From: Nocardia suismassiliense
GTDB lineage: Bacteria; Actinomycetota; Actinomycetes; Mycobacteriales; Mycobacteriaceae
Assembly: GCF_900269665.1 (NCBI RefSeq)
Contig: NZ_LT985361.1
Span: 8,020,000 to 8,082,374 of the forward strand
DNA: 62,375 nt
Direction of reading: 5' to 3'
The notes below the pieces were generated by a model. That model was not told where the DNA came from. It did not search any database and saw only the letters and a list, made by a program, of their open reading frames with translations. The translations under genes and the position numbers were made by a program. Shown here piece by piece: positions 18,789 to 26,948 of the stretch (the stretch's first letter is position 1; every line of letters starts with the position of its first letter).

Positions 18789-19991
18789 ATGATCGCTGGA
18801 ACTCCGGTGCTCGACCTCGACGATGCCGCTTCGCTGGAGGCGGCCGATACCGGCGGCGCCCTGCGCTCGGCCGCCTCCGGCGGCGCTCAGGTCCGGGCCA
18901 CCGCGGCGGCAGTCGGTGAGGACGCGCTCGCGCGCCTGGCCGGTCTGCGCCCGCGCAGCGTGGTCCTCGTCTCCGGCTCCGGCCGCGCCGCACGCGCCGC
19001 GAGCCTGCTCGTCGCCACCCTCGGTGACCGCGCGGGCCTGCCCGTCGTGCCCGTCACCGCGCTGCCGCCCTGGGTCGGCCCGCTCGATGTCGTCCTGGTC
19101 GCCGGTGACGACGCGGGCGACCCACGCCTGACCGACGCGGTCGACCGGGCGCTGCGCCGCGGGGCCGAGGTCGTCGTCGCCACCCCGATCGAAGGACCGA
19201 TGCGCGCCGTCGCGGCCGGCCGGGCCGCCGTGCTGGCACCTCGGGTCCAGGTGCTCGATCACAACCGCCTGCTGCGCTTCCTGGCCGCCGGAATCGCCGT
19301 CCTGCGCGCGGTCGACCCCGCCCGCAGCGGCACCTTCGTGCCCGACCTCACCGAGCTGGCCGACGTGCTCGACGCCGAGGCGTTGCGCGCCGGACCCGGC
19401 AACGAGGTCTTCCGCAATCCGGCCAAGACCCTGGCCTCACGCATGCACCAGCGCGGTGTGGTGCTGGCCGGCGACTCCCCCGCCGCGGCCGAGCTGGCCG
19501 AGCACGGCGCCGAGGTGCTGCTGCAGTCGGCGGGCCGGGTCGCCACCGCGGTGGATCTGGCCGAGGCGGTAGCCGCCAAGACCCGAATGGTCGAGGCCGC
19601 AGGCGAATCCGCGCCCGGCTTCGATCCGATGTTCCACGACGAGGAACTCGACGGCCCGATGCAGGTCGAGCGCATGCGCGTCTTCGTGCTCAGCATCGAC
19701 CCGGACCAGTCGGCCGCGCGGCGCCGGATCGCCGTGTTCGGCGGCACCGGATCCAGCCTGGTCGACGCCGATCTGGTGAGCGCCGAGCTCGATCTGCTGC
19801 ACACCGGCCTCACCGACCCCTCGCTGCCCGCCCCGCCGCGCCCCGAGGAGCCCGCTCCCGGAGTCGGTGGTGAACTCGAACAGCTCGCCGTGCTCGCGCT
19901 GCGGCTGGAAATGGCCGCCGCCTACCTACGGCTGATCGGAACCCGCGGTACCGCACCCGACAGTCGAGGGCAGTACGGGGGAAGCTACTAG
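18789..19991 (+). CDS. TobH-like SIS-domain protein between manB and manA
   Basis: A 400-aa protein equivalent to Rv3256c by position. The first third contains an SIS-like sugar-isomerase fold (VLVSGSGRAARAASLLVATL). The second half resembles the C-terminal domain of bifunctional phosphoglucose/phosphomannose isomerases (FHDEELDGPMQVERMRVF). Catalytic activity is not established. GGGGAGGTGGG precedes the ATG at 18789. Its TAG shares one base with the manA GTG, so the two are coupled, supporting a role in mannose-phosphate metabolism. Confidence 0.8.
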   Translation: MIAGTPVLDLDDAASLEAADTGGALRSAASGGAQVRATAAAVGEDALARLAGLRPRSVVLVSGSGRAARAASLLVATLGDRAGLPVVPVTALPPWVGPLDVVLVAGDDAGDPRLTDAVDRALRRGAEVVVATPIEGPMRAVAAGRAAVLAPRVQVLDHNRLLRFLAAGIAVLRAVDPARSGTFVPDLTELADVLDAEALRAGPGNEVFRNPAKTLASRMHQRGVVLAGDSPAAAELAEHGAEVLLQSAGRVATAVDLAEAVAAKTRMVEAAGESAPGFDPMFHDEELDGPMQVERMRVFVLSIDPDQSAARRRIAVFGGTGSSLVDADLVSAELDLLHTGLTDPSLPAPPRPEEPAPGVGGELEQLAVLALRLEMAAAYLRLIGTRGTAPDSRGQYGGSY

Positions 19992-21208
19992 TGCACGAAC
20001 TCGTTGGTGCGTTGCGCTCGTATGCCTGGGGCTCGCGCACCGCGCTCGCTCAGCTGTGCGGCAGGCCGGTTCCGTCCGCGCATCCGGAGGCCGAACTGTG
20101 GTTCGGCGCGCACCCCGCCGACCCCGCGCACGTCCTGATCGACGACCGCACCCGCTCACTGCTGGATTTCGTCGCCGAGGACCCGCAGCGCGAATTGGGC
20201 CCCGCCGCCCAGGAATTCGGCGGCAAGCTGCCGTTCCTGCTGAAGATTCTGGCCGCCGAGGAGCCGCTGTCGCTGCAGGCGCACCCGAGCACCGCGCAGG
20301 CGCGCGCCGGGTTCGAACGGGAGAACCGCACCAAGGTGCCGTTCGACTCGCCGATGCGCAACTACCGCGACGACAACCACAAGCCGGAACTGGTGGTGGC
20401 ACTGGACCGGTTCGAGGCGCTCGCCGGCTTCCGTGAACCGCACCGCACCGTCGAACTATTGCGCGCGCTGGACGTGGACGGGCTCGCCTCGTTCGCCGAT
20501 CTGCTTGCCGCGCAGCCGGACTCGGACGGTCTGCGCACCCTGTTCACCACCTGGATCACGCTGCCGCAGCACGTGCTCGCGACGTTGCTGCCCGAGGTGC
20601 TCGACGGCTGCGTGCGCTACCTGTCCGGAAAAGGCAAGCGCGGGTTCACCCCCGAGGCGCGCACCACGCTCGAACTCGCCGAGGCCTACCCCGGCGATGC
20701 CGGCGTGCTCGCGGCGCTGCTGCTGAACCGGCTGACGCTGGAGCCCGGGCAGGGCCTGTTCCTCGCGGCCGGCAACCTGCACGCCTACCTGCGCGGACTC
20801 GGTGTGGAGATCATGGCCAACTCCGACAACGTGCTGCGCGGCGGTCTCACGCCCAAGCACGTCGACGTGCCGGAACTGTTGCGAGTGCTCGACTTCGAGC
20901 CGATCGACCTGCCCGTGGTGCTGCCGGAACCGGCGGGCGACGGCTCGGTGCGCTACCGCACGCCCGCACCGGAATTCGAGCTGCGCCGCTTCGATCTGAC
21001 CGCGGGCTCGGCGCAGGTCCCGCTCACCGCGGCGGGCCCAGGCATCGTGCTGTGCACGGCGGGGTCGGTGCGGCTGCTACACGGCGCGTCCGAGTTGACG
21101 CTGGAACGCGGCGCCGCGGCGTGGATCTCGGCCGCCGACACCGACATTCGGGCCCGCGCGTTGGACGGGTCGGCCCAGCTCTTCTGCGCCTGCGTCGGCA
21201 AGGTGTGA
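19991..21208 (+). CDS. manA: Mannose-6-phosphate isomerase, class I
   Basis: Zinc enzyme converting fructose-6-phosphate and mannose-6-phosphate. At 405 aa it shows the family metal ligands in SLQAHPS and NHKPEL, the GLTPKHVDVPELL block, and a cupin-like C-terminal half. It starts with GTG at 19991, overlapping the previous stop by one base. With manB it makes the mannose-1-phosphate later used by the GDP-mannose pyrophosphorylase gene at 29751. Confidence 0.95.
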   Translation: MHELVGALRSYAWGSRTALAQLCGRPVPSAHPEAELWFGAHPADPAHVLIDDRTRSLLDFVAEDPQRELGPAAQEFGGKLPFLLKILAAEEPLSLQAHPSTAQARAGFERENRTKVPFDSPMRNYRDDNHKPELVVALDRFEALAGFREPHRTVELLRALDVDGLASFADLLAAQPDSDGLRTLFTTWITLPQHVLATLLPEVLDGCVRYLSGKGKRGFTPEARTTLELAEAYPGDAGVLAALLLNRLTLEPGQGLFLAAGNLHAYLRGLGVEIMANSDNVLRGGLTPKHVDVPELLRVLDFEPIDLPVVLPEPAGDGSVRYRTPAPEFELRRFDLTAGSAQVPLTAAGPGIVLCTAGSVRLLHGASELTLERGAAAWISAADTDIRARALDGSAQLFCACVGKV

Positions 21209-21318
21209 GCCGGCGCGGTGCCACCGCGGCCGAATGATCACCTCCGGTATCGGGTATCCGATCTCGGCACACGCTAAGTTAGCCAGGTTCGGGCAATCGG
21301 AGAGAGGACATCCAACCC

Positions 21319-22239
21319 ATGTCGGCTGGTGGTGGCAAGAAGGCGATTCTCGCCGCATTGACGGCGAACGCGGGGATCGCCGTGGCAAAGTTCATCGGTG
21401 CGGCGATCACCGGTTCGGCGTCGATGCTCGCCGAGGCGGTGCACTCGGTGGCCGACACCTCCAATCAGGGTCTGCTGCTACTCGGTCAGCGCCGCGCCGC
21501 GCAGGAAGCCGACGAGCTGCATCCGTTCGGGTACGGGCGCAATCGCTACTTCTACTCGTTCGTCGTGGCACTGGTGCTGTTCACCATCGGCTCGATCTAC
21601 GCGATCTACGAGGGCATCCACAAGATCCAGCACCCGGAGGATCTGAGCTCGCCGATCGTCGCGATCGTCATCCTGCTGATCGCGATCGGGCTGGAGACCT
21701 ACAGCTTCATGACCGCCATCAAGGAGTCCCGGCCGCTCAAGGGAAATGCGAGCTGGTGGCGGTTCATCCGCACCTCGCGTAGCCCGGAGCTGCCGGTGGT
21801 GCTGCTGGAAGACACCGGCGCCCTGGTCGGTCTGATCTTCGCCTTCGTGGGCGTCAGCCTGACGATGCTCACCGGCGACGCCATCTGGGACGGTATCGGC
21901 ACCCTGGCCATCGGCCTGCTGCTCGGCGTCATCGCCGTCATCCTGATCATCGAGATGCAGAGCCTGCTCATCGGCGAGGGCGCCACCCCCGCCGAGGACC
22001 GCGCCATCCGGGAGAACCTGGCCGACGGCGCGCGCATCGAGCGGGTGATCCACCTCAAGACCCAGTACCTGGGCCCGGAGGAGATGCTGGTCGCTGCCAA
22101 GATATCTTTCGTCCCCGACCTCAATATCGCCGACATCGCGGCCGCGATCAACGACGCGGAAGCCCGCGTGCGCGCCGCCGTTCCGGCCGCCCGGGTGATC
22201 TACCTGGAGCCCGACCTCTACCGCACCGAGAGCGTCTAA
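21319..22239 (+). CDS. Cation diffusion facilitator family transporter
   Basis: A 306-aa inner-membrane divalent-cation/proton antiporter, probably for Zn, Fe, Mn or Co. Six hydrophobic helices are visible. The transport-site residues occur in AEAVHSVADTSNQ (TM2 region) and LLEDTGALVG (TM5 region), with the signature HPFGYGR between them. The C-terminal cytoplasmic domain (LADGARIERVIHLKTQYLGP) is the ZT-dimer fold. It follows manA by 110 nt and overlaps the convergent oxidoreductase gene by 4 nt at the 3' ends. Confidence 0.92.
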   Translation: MSAGGGKKAILAALTANAGIAVAKFIGAAITGSASMLAEAVHSVADTSNQGLLLLGQRRAAQEADELHPFGYGRNRYFYSFVVALVLFTIGSIYAIYEGIHKIQHPEDLSSPIVAIVILLIAIGLETYSFMTAIKESRPLKGNASWWRFIRTSRSPELPVVLLEDTGALVGLIFAFVGVSLTMLTGDAIWDGIGTLAIGLLLGVIAVILIIEMQSLLIGEGATPAEDRAIRENLADGARIERVIHLKTQYLGPEEMLVAAKISFVPDLNIADIAAAINDAEARVRAAVPAARVIYLEPDLYRTESV

Positions 22240-23690
22240 GGATTACGGAGCAGCGCCAACGGATCGGTGGTGATGCCGAACCGCTGACGCAGCACGTGGC
22301 GGGCCGCGTGCAAGCCGGACATGCCGTGCACACCGGGGCCGGGCGGGGTCGACGCGGAGCACAGGTAGACACCCGGAAGCGGTGTGGCGTAAGGGTTCCA
22401 GCGCGGTGCGGGGCGGAAGGCCCACTGGCGCAGCGTCATTGCGCCCGCCGAGATGTCGCCGCCGATGTAATTGGCGTTGTGCGCGGGCATTTCGGCCGCG
22501 GTGTAGACGTGCTTGGCGAGGATCAGGTCCCGGAAGCCGGGGGCGAAGCGCTCGACCTGGGCGATGATCGTCTCGCTGATGTCGCGGGTCGAGCCGTTCG
22601 GCACGTGCGCGTAGGTGTAGAGGGTGTGCTTGCCCGCCGGCGCGCGGGTCGAGTCGACCACACCGGGTTGAATGGTCAGCACATACGGTCGTTCTGCGTG
22701 CTGGCCCGCGGCGACCGCGCGTTCGGCGGCCATCGCCTCGGCCCTGGTGCCGACCAGATGCAGCGTGCCGGCGCGGTCGAGGTCAGCAGCCTGCCAGGGC
22801 ACCGGGCCCGCGAGCGCGAAATCGACCTTGCAGGCGGCGCCGCCGTACCGGAAACGCCGGAGCCGCTTGATGTATCGGTCCGGCAGTCGATGACCGGCGA
22901 TGCGCAGCAACTCCGCGGGCGCGAGGTCGAGCACGACCGCGCGGGCGTCGTCGAACTGTGCGAGCGCGTCGATGCGGTGACCGGTACGCATCCGCCCGCC
23001 GAGGCGTTCCAGCTCGGCGATCATCGCGTCCGGAATCGCCTGGCTGCCACCGCGCGGGATCACCCAGCCGCCCGCGTGCGCCAGCGTGCCGAGCATCAGC
23101 CCGGCCCCGGCGGCGGGCACGGCGCGCGGCGGGATGATCGCGTGGGTGGCGACGCCGGTCAGCAGCGCGGCCGCGGTGTCGTCGCGAAACCTGGTGTTCC
23201 ACAACGGCGATCCCTGCTCGAGCGTCCGCAGCCCGAACCGCACCGCGGTCAGTAGGTCCTTGGGTGGTCGGCGCATGTCCGACATCGCCAGGTCGACGAT
23301 CGCCTCCCAGTGCGGCACCAGCGGACCGAACAGCGAGCGCCACGCGGCGCCGTCCCGGCCGAGACCGTCGACGGTCCGGTCCAGATCACGCCAGGCGATG
23401 CCGGCCGTGCCGCCGTCCATCGGGTGCGCGTAAGACGCTTCCGGCGTGAGCAGTTCGACGCCGTGCGCCGCGAGATCGAACGCGCGGAAGAACGGGGAGG
23501 CCAACGCCATCGGGTGCGCGCCGGCGCACACGTCGTGCCGGTATCCGGGCAGGGTCAGCTCCGCCGTGCGCGACCCACCGCCCGCCGCGTACTCGGCCTC
23601 GTACACCTCCACGGAGAGTCCGGCCTTCGCCAGGATCACCGCGGCGGCGAGACCATTCGGCCCGGAACCGACGACCACAACATCAGGCAT
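22236..23690 (-). CDS. FAD-dependent oxidoreductase, phytoene-desaturase (CrtI)-like
   Basis: A 484-aa flavoprotein. The N-terminal Rossmann motif (VVVGSGPNGLAAAVILAKAG) binds FAD, followed by EVYEAEYAAGGGSRT. The C-terminus has the GVYLCSASTPPGPGVHGMSG segment typical of CrtI-like amine oxidases. The substrate is unknown; no carotenoid genes flank it. Start taken as ATG 23690; a GTG at 23699 is equally possible. The stop overlaps the convergent cation transporter gene. Confidence 0.85.
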   Translation of the reverse strand: MPDVVVVGSGPNGLAAAVILAKAGLSVEVYEAEYAAGGGSRTAELTLPGYRHDVCAGAHPMALASPFFRAFDLAAHGVELLTPEASYAHPMDGGTAGIAWRDLDRTVDGLGRDGAAWRSLFGPLVPHWEAIVDLAMSDMRRPPKDLLTAVRFGLRTLEQGSPLWNTRFRDDTAAALLTGVATHAIIPPRAVPAAGAGLMLGTLAHAGGWVIPRGGSQAIPDAMIAELERLGGRMRTGHRIDALAQFDDARAVVLDLAPAELLRIAGHRLPDRYIKRLRRFRYGGAACKVDFALAGPVPWQAADLDRAGTLHLVGTRAEAMAAERAVAAGQHAERPYVLTIQPGVVDSTRAPAGKHTLYTYAHVPNGSTRDISETIIAQVERFAPGFRDLILAKHVYTAAEMPAHNANYIGGDISAGAMTLRQWAFRPAPRWNPYATPLPGVYLCSASTPPGPGVHGMSGLHAARHVLRQRFGITTDPLALLRNP

Positions 23691-23864
23691 ATCCCCCACG
23701 CTACCGGCCTGCGGTCGGTGCTTCCTCGGTCGGGAAACGCGCCGCGGCGCACAACGGCGGCCCCACCTGCCGCATCGGCGCGAAAGTGTCGCCTGCCACC
23801 CGCCGCAGTCGATTCGGTCCGCGGGAACAGGATTCGCCTCGGCAGGCGCGATAGTCGGCTGCGG

Positions 23865-24455
23865 TCAGGCCGACGTCGCGCCGACGGCGGCCAGCCACTC
23901 GGCGACCAGGATGTCGAGGCGCTGCTCGCGCAACTCCGGGCGCAGGCGGGCGCCGCGCTCCAGGGTCGCGAGGCCGTGCATCGCGCTCCAGGCCACCTCG
24001 GTGCGGGCGCCCAGCTCCGCCTCGTCGACGAACGGCCGGAACATCGCCTCCAACTCCGCGAAGGCGTCACGCAGCGTCTGCGACGCCTCCAGCCCGAACA
24101 CGAGGTCGACATTCATCACGAACATGGCGTCGTAGCGGGCCGGGTTGGCGGCGGCGAAATCCAAATAGGCGCGGGCGACGCGGGCCATTCGGTCGGCCGG
24201 ACTCGTCGCCTCGGCGTGCGCCTGGTGCAGGACGACGGAGAGATCGGCGATACCTTGCTCGGCAACGGCGGCCACGATGGCCGATTTGCCCGCGAAGTGG
24301 CTGTACAAGACCGGCTGGCTGTACTCGATGCGCTCGGCCAGCTTGCGCACGGTCACCGCTTCCCAGCCCTGTTCCTCGGCCAACTCGCGCGCGGTATCGA
24401 TGATCCGCTGACGACGTTCGGCTCGTTCACGTTCCTTGCGCGTCTGGAGGGTCAT
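23865..24455 (-). CDS. TetR-family regulator divergent from DUF4267 gene
   Basis: A 196-aa TetR protein. The helix-turn-helix is VTVRKLAERIEYSQPVLYSH near residues 37-56, preceded by a strongly charged N-terminus. The C-terminal half is of the TetR_C-type ligand domain (ARYDAMFVMNVDLVFGLE). The ATG at 24455 has no obvious Shine-Dalgarno and lies only 8 nt from an operator-like palindrome, so the mRNA may be leaderless. It probably represses itself and the divergent membrane protein. Confidence 0.88.
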   Translation of the reverse strand: MTLQTRKERERAERRQRIIDTARELAEEQGWEAVTVRKLAERIEYSQPVLYSHFAGKSAIVAAVAEQGIADLSVVLHQAHAEATSPADRMARVARAYLDFAAANPARYDAMFVMNVDLVFGLEASQTLRDAFAELEAMFRPFVDEAELGARTEVAWSAMHGLATLERGARLRPELREQRLDILVAEWLAAVGATSA

Positions 24456-24463
24456 GCTCAAAT

Positions 24464-24478
24464 TCTAGCAGCGCTAGA
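24464..24478. promoter_or_regulatory. Operator copy 1 of the TetR/DUF4267 pair
   Basis: Inverted repeat TCTAGC-agc-GCTAGA next to the tetR start. A near-identical copy lies 50 bp away, about five helical turns, on the same face of the DNA. Confidence 0.7.
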
Positions 24479-24514
24479 CAAGCTAACGAAGCTCCGTTAT
24501 TGTTGCTCTCGAAC

Positions 24515-24527
24515 CTAGCAACGCTAG
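24515..24527. promoter_or_regulatory. Operator copy 2 of the TetR/DUF4267 pair
   Basis: Inverted repeat CTAGC-aac-GCTAG, 40 nt upstream of the DUF4267 start. It differs from copy 1 only in the spacer and outer base. The paired sites suit cooperative binding by the divergently encoded TetR. Confidence 0.7.
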
Positions 24528-24567
24528 AAATCAGAGCAGGATCAGCACCGCACCAAGGAGCAGCACC

Positions 24568-24993
24568 ATGACCACCTCGCGCATCGCCACCGCACTGTCC
24601 CTCATCGGCGCGGCCTTCATCCTCTACATCGGCCTCAGCTACCTGATCAGCCCGGACACCATCGCCCCCGGCTTCGGCCTGCCCGCGTGGCCGGACGGCG
24701 AGGCGACCGCGTTCATGAACCTCAAGGGCGTCCGCGACACCGTCTTCGGCGTGCTCATCCTGGTGCTGCTCGCCGCGAAGCAGCGCTATGCGCTCGGCAT
24801 CGCCACCCTGGTCATCGCCCTGGTCCCGGTCGGCGACATGCTGACCGTGCTCGCCTGGAACGGCTCCACCGCCACCGCCTTCGGCATCCACGGCCTCACC
24901 GCCGCCCTGGTCTTCCTCACCGGCGGCCTGCTGATCCGCGAGCACCAGCTGGCCCAGCGGGCAACCCCACTGCCCATCGCCGTCCCCGCCTGA
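24568..24993 (+). CDS. DUF4267-type small membrane protein
   Basis: A 141-aa protein with four hydrophobic helices. The SPDTIAPGFGLPAW and NLKGVRDTVFG segments match the DUF4267 pattern as I recall it. Function unknown. Such proteins often pair with TetR regulators and may respond to membrane-active compounds, an inference. GGAGCA lies before the ATG. The twin operators in the promoter mark it as the target of the adjacent TetR. Confidence 0.8.
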   Translation: MTTSRIATALSLIGAAFILYIGLSYLISPDTIAPGFGLPAWPDGEATAFMNLKGVRDTVFGVLILVLLAAKQRYALGIATLVIALVPVGDMLTVLAWNGSTATAFGIHGLTAALVFLTGGLLIREHQLAQRATPLPIAVPA

Positions 24994-25006
24994 TCCCACC
25001 GCACCC

Positions 25007-25042
25007 ACTGTCCGGTACCGGTTTTCGCCGGTGCCGGACAGT
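25007..25042 (+). terminator. Terminator after the DUF4267 gene
   Basis: Stem of 15 positions with one T-G pair (ACTGTCCGG plus ACCGG against CCGGT plus CCGGACAGT) and a TTTTCG loop, 14 nt past the stop. Confidence 0.7.
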
Positions 25043-25182
25043 TCCGCGTCCGGACCGACTCGCGCAGACCAAAATTCGCACGCACTCGTGATCCGGCACA
25101 CAAACCACCCGCGCCCGATGAATCTTCCGAAGCGCCGCCGTCAACACCACTGAACGCACGACGACCACAGGAGACGACCACC

Positions 25183-25398
25183 ATGTCGACCAAGCCGCAC
25201 GGACCCGCGTCCTACTTCCCGTCCATCGAGGCCAAGTACGGCCGCACCATCGACGAGTGGCGCACCGCGATGGGCGAGTCCGGCCTGACGTCGCACAAGC
25301 CGCTGGTCGAGTGGCTGAAGTCCGAGCACGCCATAGGCCACGGTCATGCCACCGCCCTCGCCCAGTACCACCTCAACCCGGAGAAGTGGGCCTCCTGA
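25183..25398 (+). CDS. DUF4287 family protein
   Basis: A 71-aa soluble protein. The whole length matches the DUF4287 pattern: ASYFPSIEAKYG, a short helix, then VEWLKSEHAIGHGHATALAQYHL. Function unknown. In other genomes the domain also occurs fused to a DUF5655-like region; here it is free-standing. GGAGACGACC precedes the ATG. The strong bidirectional hairpin at 25410 ends the gene. Confidence 0.85.
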   Translation: MSTKPHGPASYFPSIEAKYGRTIDEWRTAMGESGLTSHKPLVEWLKSEHAIGHGHATALAQYHLNPEKWAS

Positions 25399-25409
25399 CC
25401 CGAAATGCG

Positions 25410-25440
25410 CGAAGGGCCCGCAGATCCTGCGGGCCCTTCG
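25410..25440. terminator. Bidirectional terminator between DUF4287 gene and dctA
   Basis: Perfect 14-bp stem (CGAAGGGCCCGCAG and complement) with a 3-nt loop ATC, followed on the plus strand by TGTTT. It sits between convergent stops at 25398 and 25456. Confidence 0.85.
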
Positions 25441-25455
25441 TGTTTCACAGTGCAG

Positions 25456-26823
25456 CTAAGCCGGAACCAGGTCCTTGGTGTCGGGCTCCTGCTGCGGCTG
25501 CGCGCCGTGGTCGTCATCGACCATGGTTTGTTCATCGAAGGGCAGCTTGCGGTCGAGAACTTCCTTGACGCGGTCCGCGTCGATGGTCTTGGTCCAGGTG
25601 CCGAGGAGCACCGTGGCGACGGCGTTGCCGGAGAAATTGGTCAGCGCGCGGGCCTCGGACATGAAGCGGTCGATACCGACGATCAGGCCGACGCCGTCGA
25701 GCAATTCGGGTCGGTGACTCTCCAGGCCGCCGGCCAGCGTGGCCAGGCCCGCACCGGTGACACCGGCCGCCCCCTTGGACGCGACGATCATGAACAGCAG
25801 CAGACCGATCTGCTCGCCGAGGCTGAGCGGTTTTCCCATCGCATCAGCGATGAACAACGACGCCATTGTCAGGTAAATTGCAGTGCCATCCAGATTGAAC
25901 GAATATCCGGTCGGCACAACCACACCCACAGTCGTCCGCTCGACGCCCATGTGTTCCATTTTCGCGATCAACCGAGGCAGTGCCGACTCCGAGGACGAGG
26001 TCGCCAGGATCAACAGGTACTCGCGGGCCAGATAGCGGACCAGCTTCAGCACCGACACCCGAGCCACCGCCCACAGCAGCACCCCGAGCACGCCGAACAC
26101 GAAGATCAAGCAGGTCAGGTAGAACGCGATCATCAACGTTGCCAACTTCAGCACCGCATCCAGTCCACTCTTGCCGACCAGATTGGCGATCGCGCCGAAC
26201 GCACCGATCGGCGCCAGCCACAGGATCATCACCAGGATGCGGAACACCAGCTTCTGCAGCAACGCCACACCGCGCAGAATCGGCTCGCCGGTCTTGCCCA
26301 TGGCCTGCACCGCGAAACCGACCAGCAGTGCGACGAACAGGGCCTGCAGCGTGCTACCCGAGGTCAGCGAGGACAGCAGTGACGTCGGGACGATGCCGTT
26401 GAAGAAGTCCCACGTCCCGCCCGCCTTGTGCGCGGTATCGGTGAGCGACTTGACGGCTTTCGCGTTCTCGCCGACATTCAGCCCGGTACCCGGCGAGATC
26501 ACATTGCCGACGACGAGCCCGATGATGAGCGCGGCGGTCGACATGATCATGAAGTACGCGATGGTCAGCCCGCCGACCTTGCCGACGGTCGCCGCCGAGC
26601 GGATCGAGCCGATGCCGAGCACGATGGTGCAGAAGATGACCGGCGCGATCATCATCTTGATCAGGTTGACGAAGATGGTGCCGAGCGGAGCAACCGACAC
26701 CCCGAAACCGGGCGCCAGCCAACCCACCAGAATGCCCGCGATGACCGCGATGATGACGGCTATATACAGCCAGTGGGTGCGGTCGCGCTTGCGTGGGGGT
26801 GCTGCTGGTGTTGCTTGGCTCAT
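25456..26823 (-). CDS. dctA: C4-dicarboxylate or glutamate:cation symporter (DctA/GltP family)
   Basis: A 455-aa membrane carrier of the DAACS family. The hallmark sequences are the hairpin-1 serine motif (SSSESALPRLIAKMEHMG), the NLDGTAIYLTMASLF helix that forms the sodium/substrate site, and the ASKGAAGVTGAGLATL hairpin 2. The start at 26823 gives a short charged N-terminus; a 15-residue longer frame exists. It is divergent from a CitA/DcuS-like sensor kinase and response regulator, the usual partners of C4-dicarboxylate carriers. I therefore favour DctA over glutamate transport, though the substrate is not proven. Confidence 0.88.
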   Translation of the reverse strand: MSQATPAAPPRKRDRTHWLYIAVIIAVIAGILVGWLAPGFGVSVAPLGTIFVNLIKMMIAPVIFCTIVLGIGSIRSAATVGKVGGLTIAYFMIMSTAALIIGLVVGNVISPGTGLNVGENAKAVKSLTDTAHKAGGTWDFFNGIVPTSLLSSLTSGSTLQALFVALLVGFAVQAMGKTGEPILRGVALLQKLVFRILVMILWLAPIGAFGAIANLVGKSGLDAVLKLATLMIAFYLTCLIFVFGVLGVLLWAVARVSVLKLVRYLAREYLLILATSSSESALPRLIAKMEHMGVERTTVGVVVPTGYSFNLDGTAIYLTMASLFIADAMGKPLSLGEQIGLLLFMIVASKGAAGVTGAGLATLAGGLESHRPELLDGVGLIVGIDRFMSEARALTNFSGNAVATVLLGTWTKTIDADRVKEVLDRKLPFDEQTMVDDDHGAQPQQEPDTKDLVPA

Positions 26824-26948
26824 ACCGAGTGATGTCCTCCGAAGTGGTGCCGACGTGAAGGGCCTCACGCCTTCCAGGCAGAATGATGACGGCCCTGGTG
26901 ACGCCGGTCACGGTTTGGTGCATTACGTTCAGCGGAGGAAAACAGCTA

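Noticed and set aside
23701..23898. 65-codon ORF between the oxidoreductase and tetR genes
   Set aside because: Overlaps the end of tetR, is Arg/Gly/Pro-rich, and has no ribosome-binding site or recognisable family.
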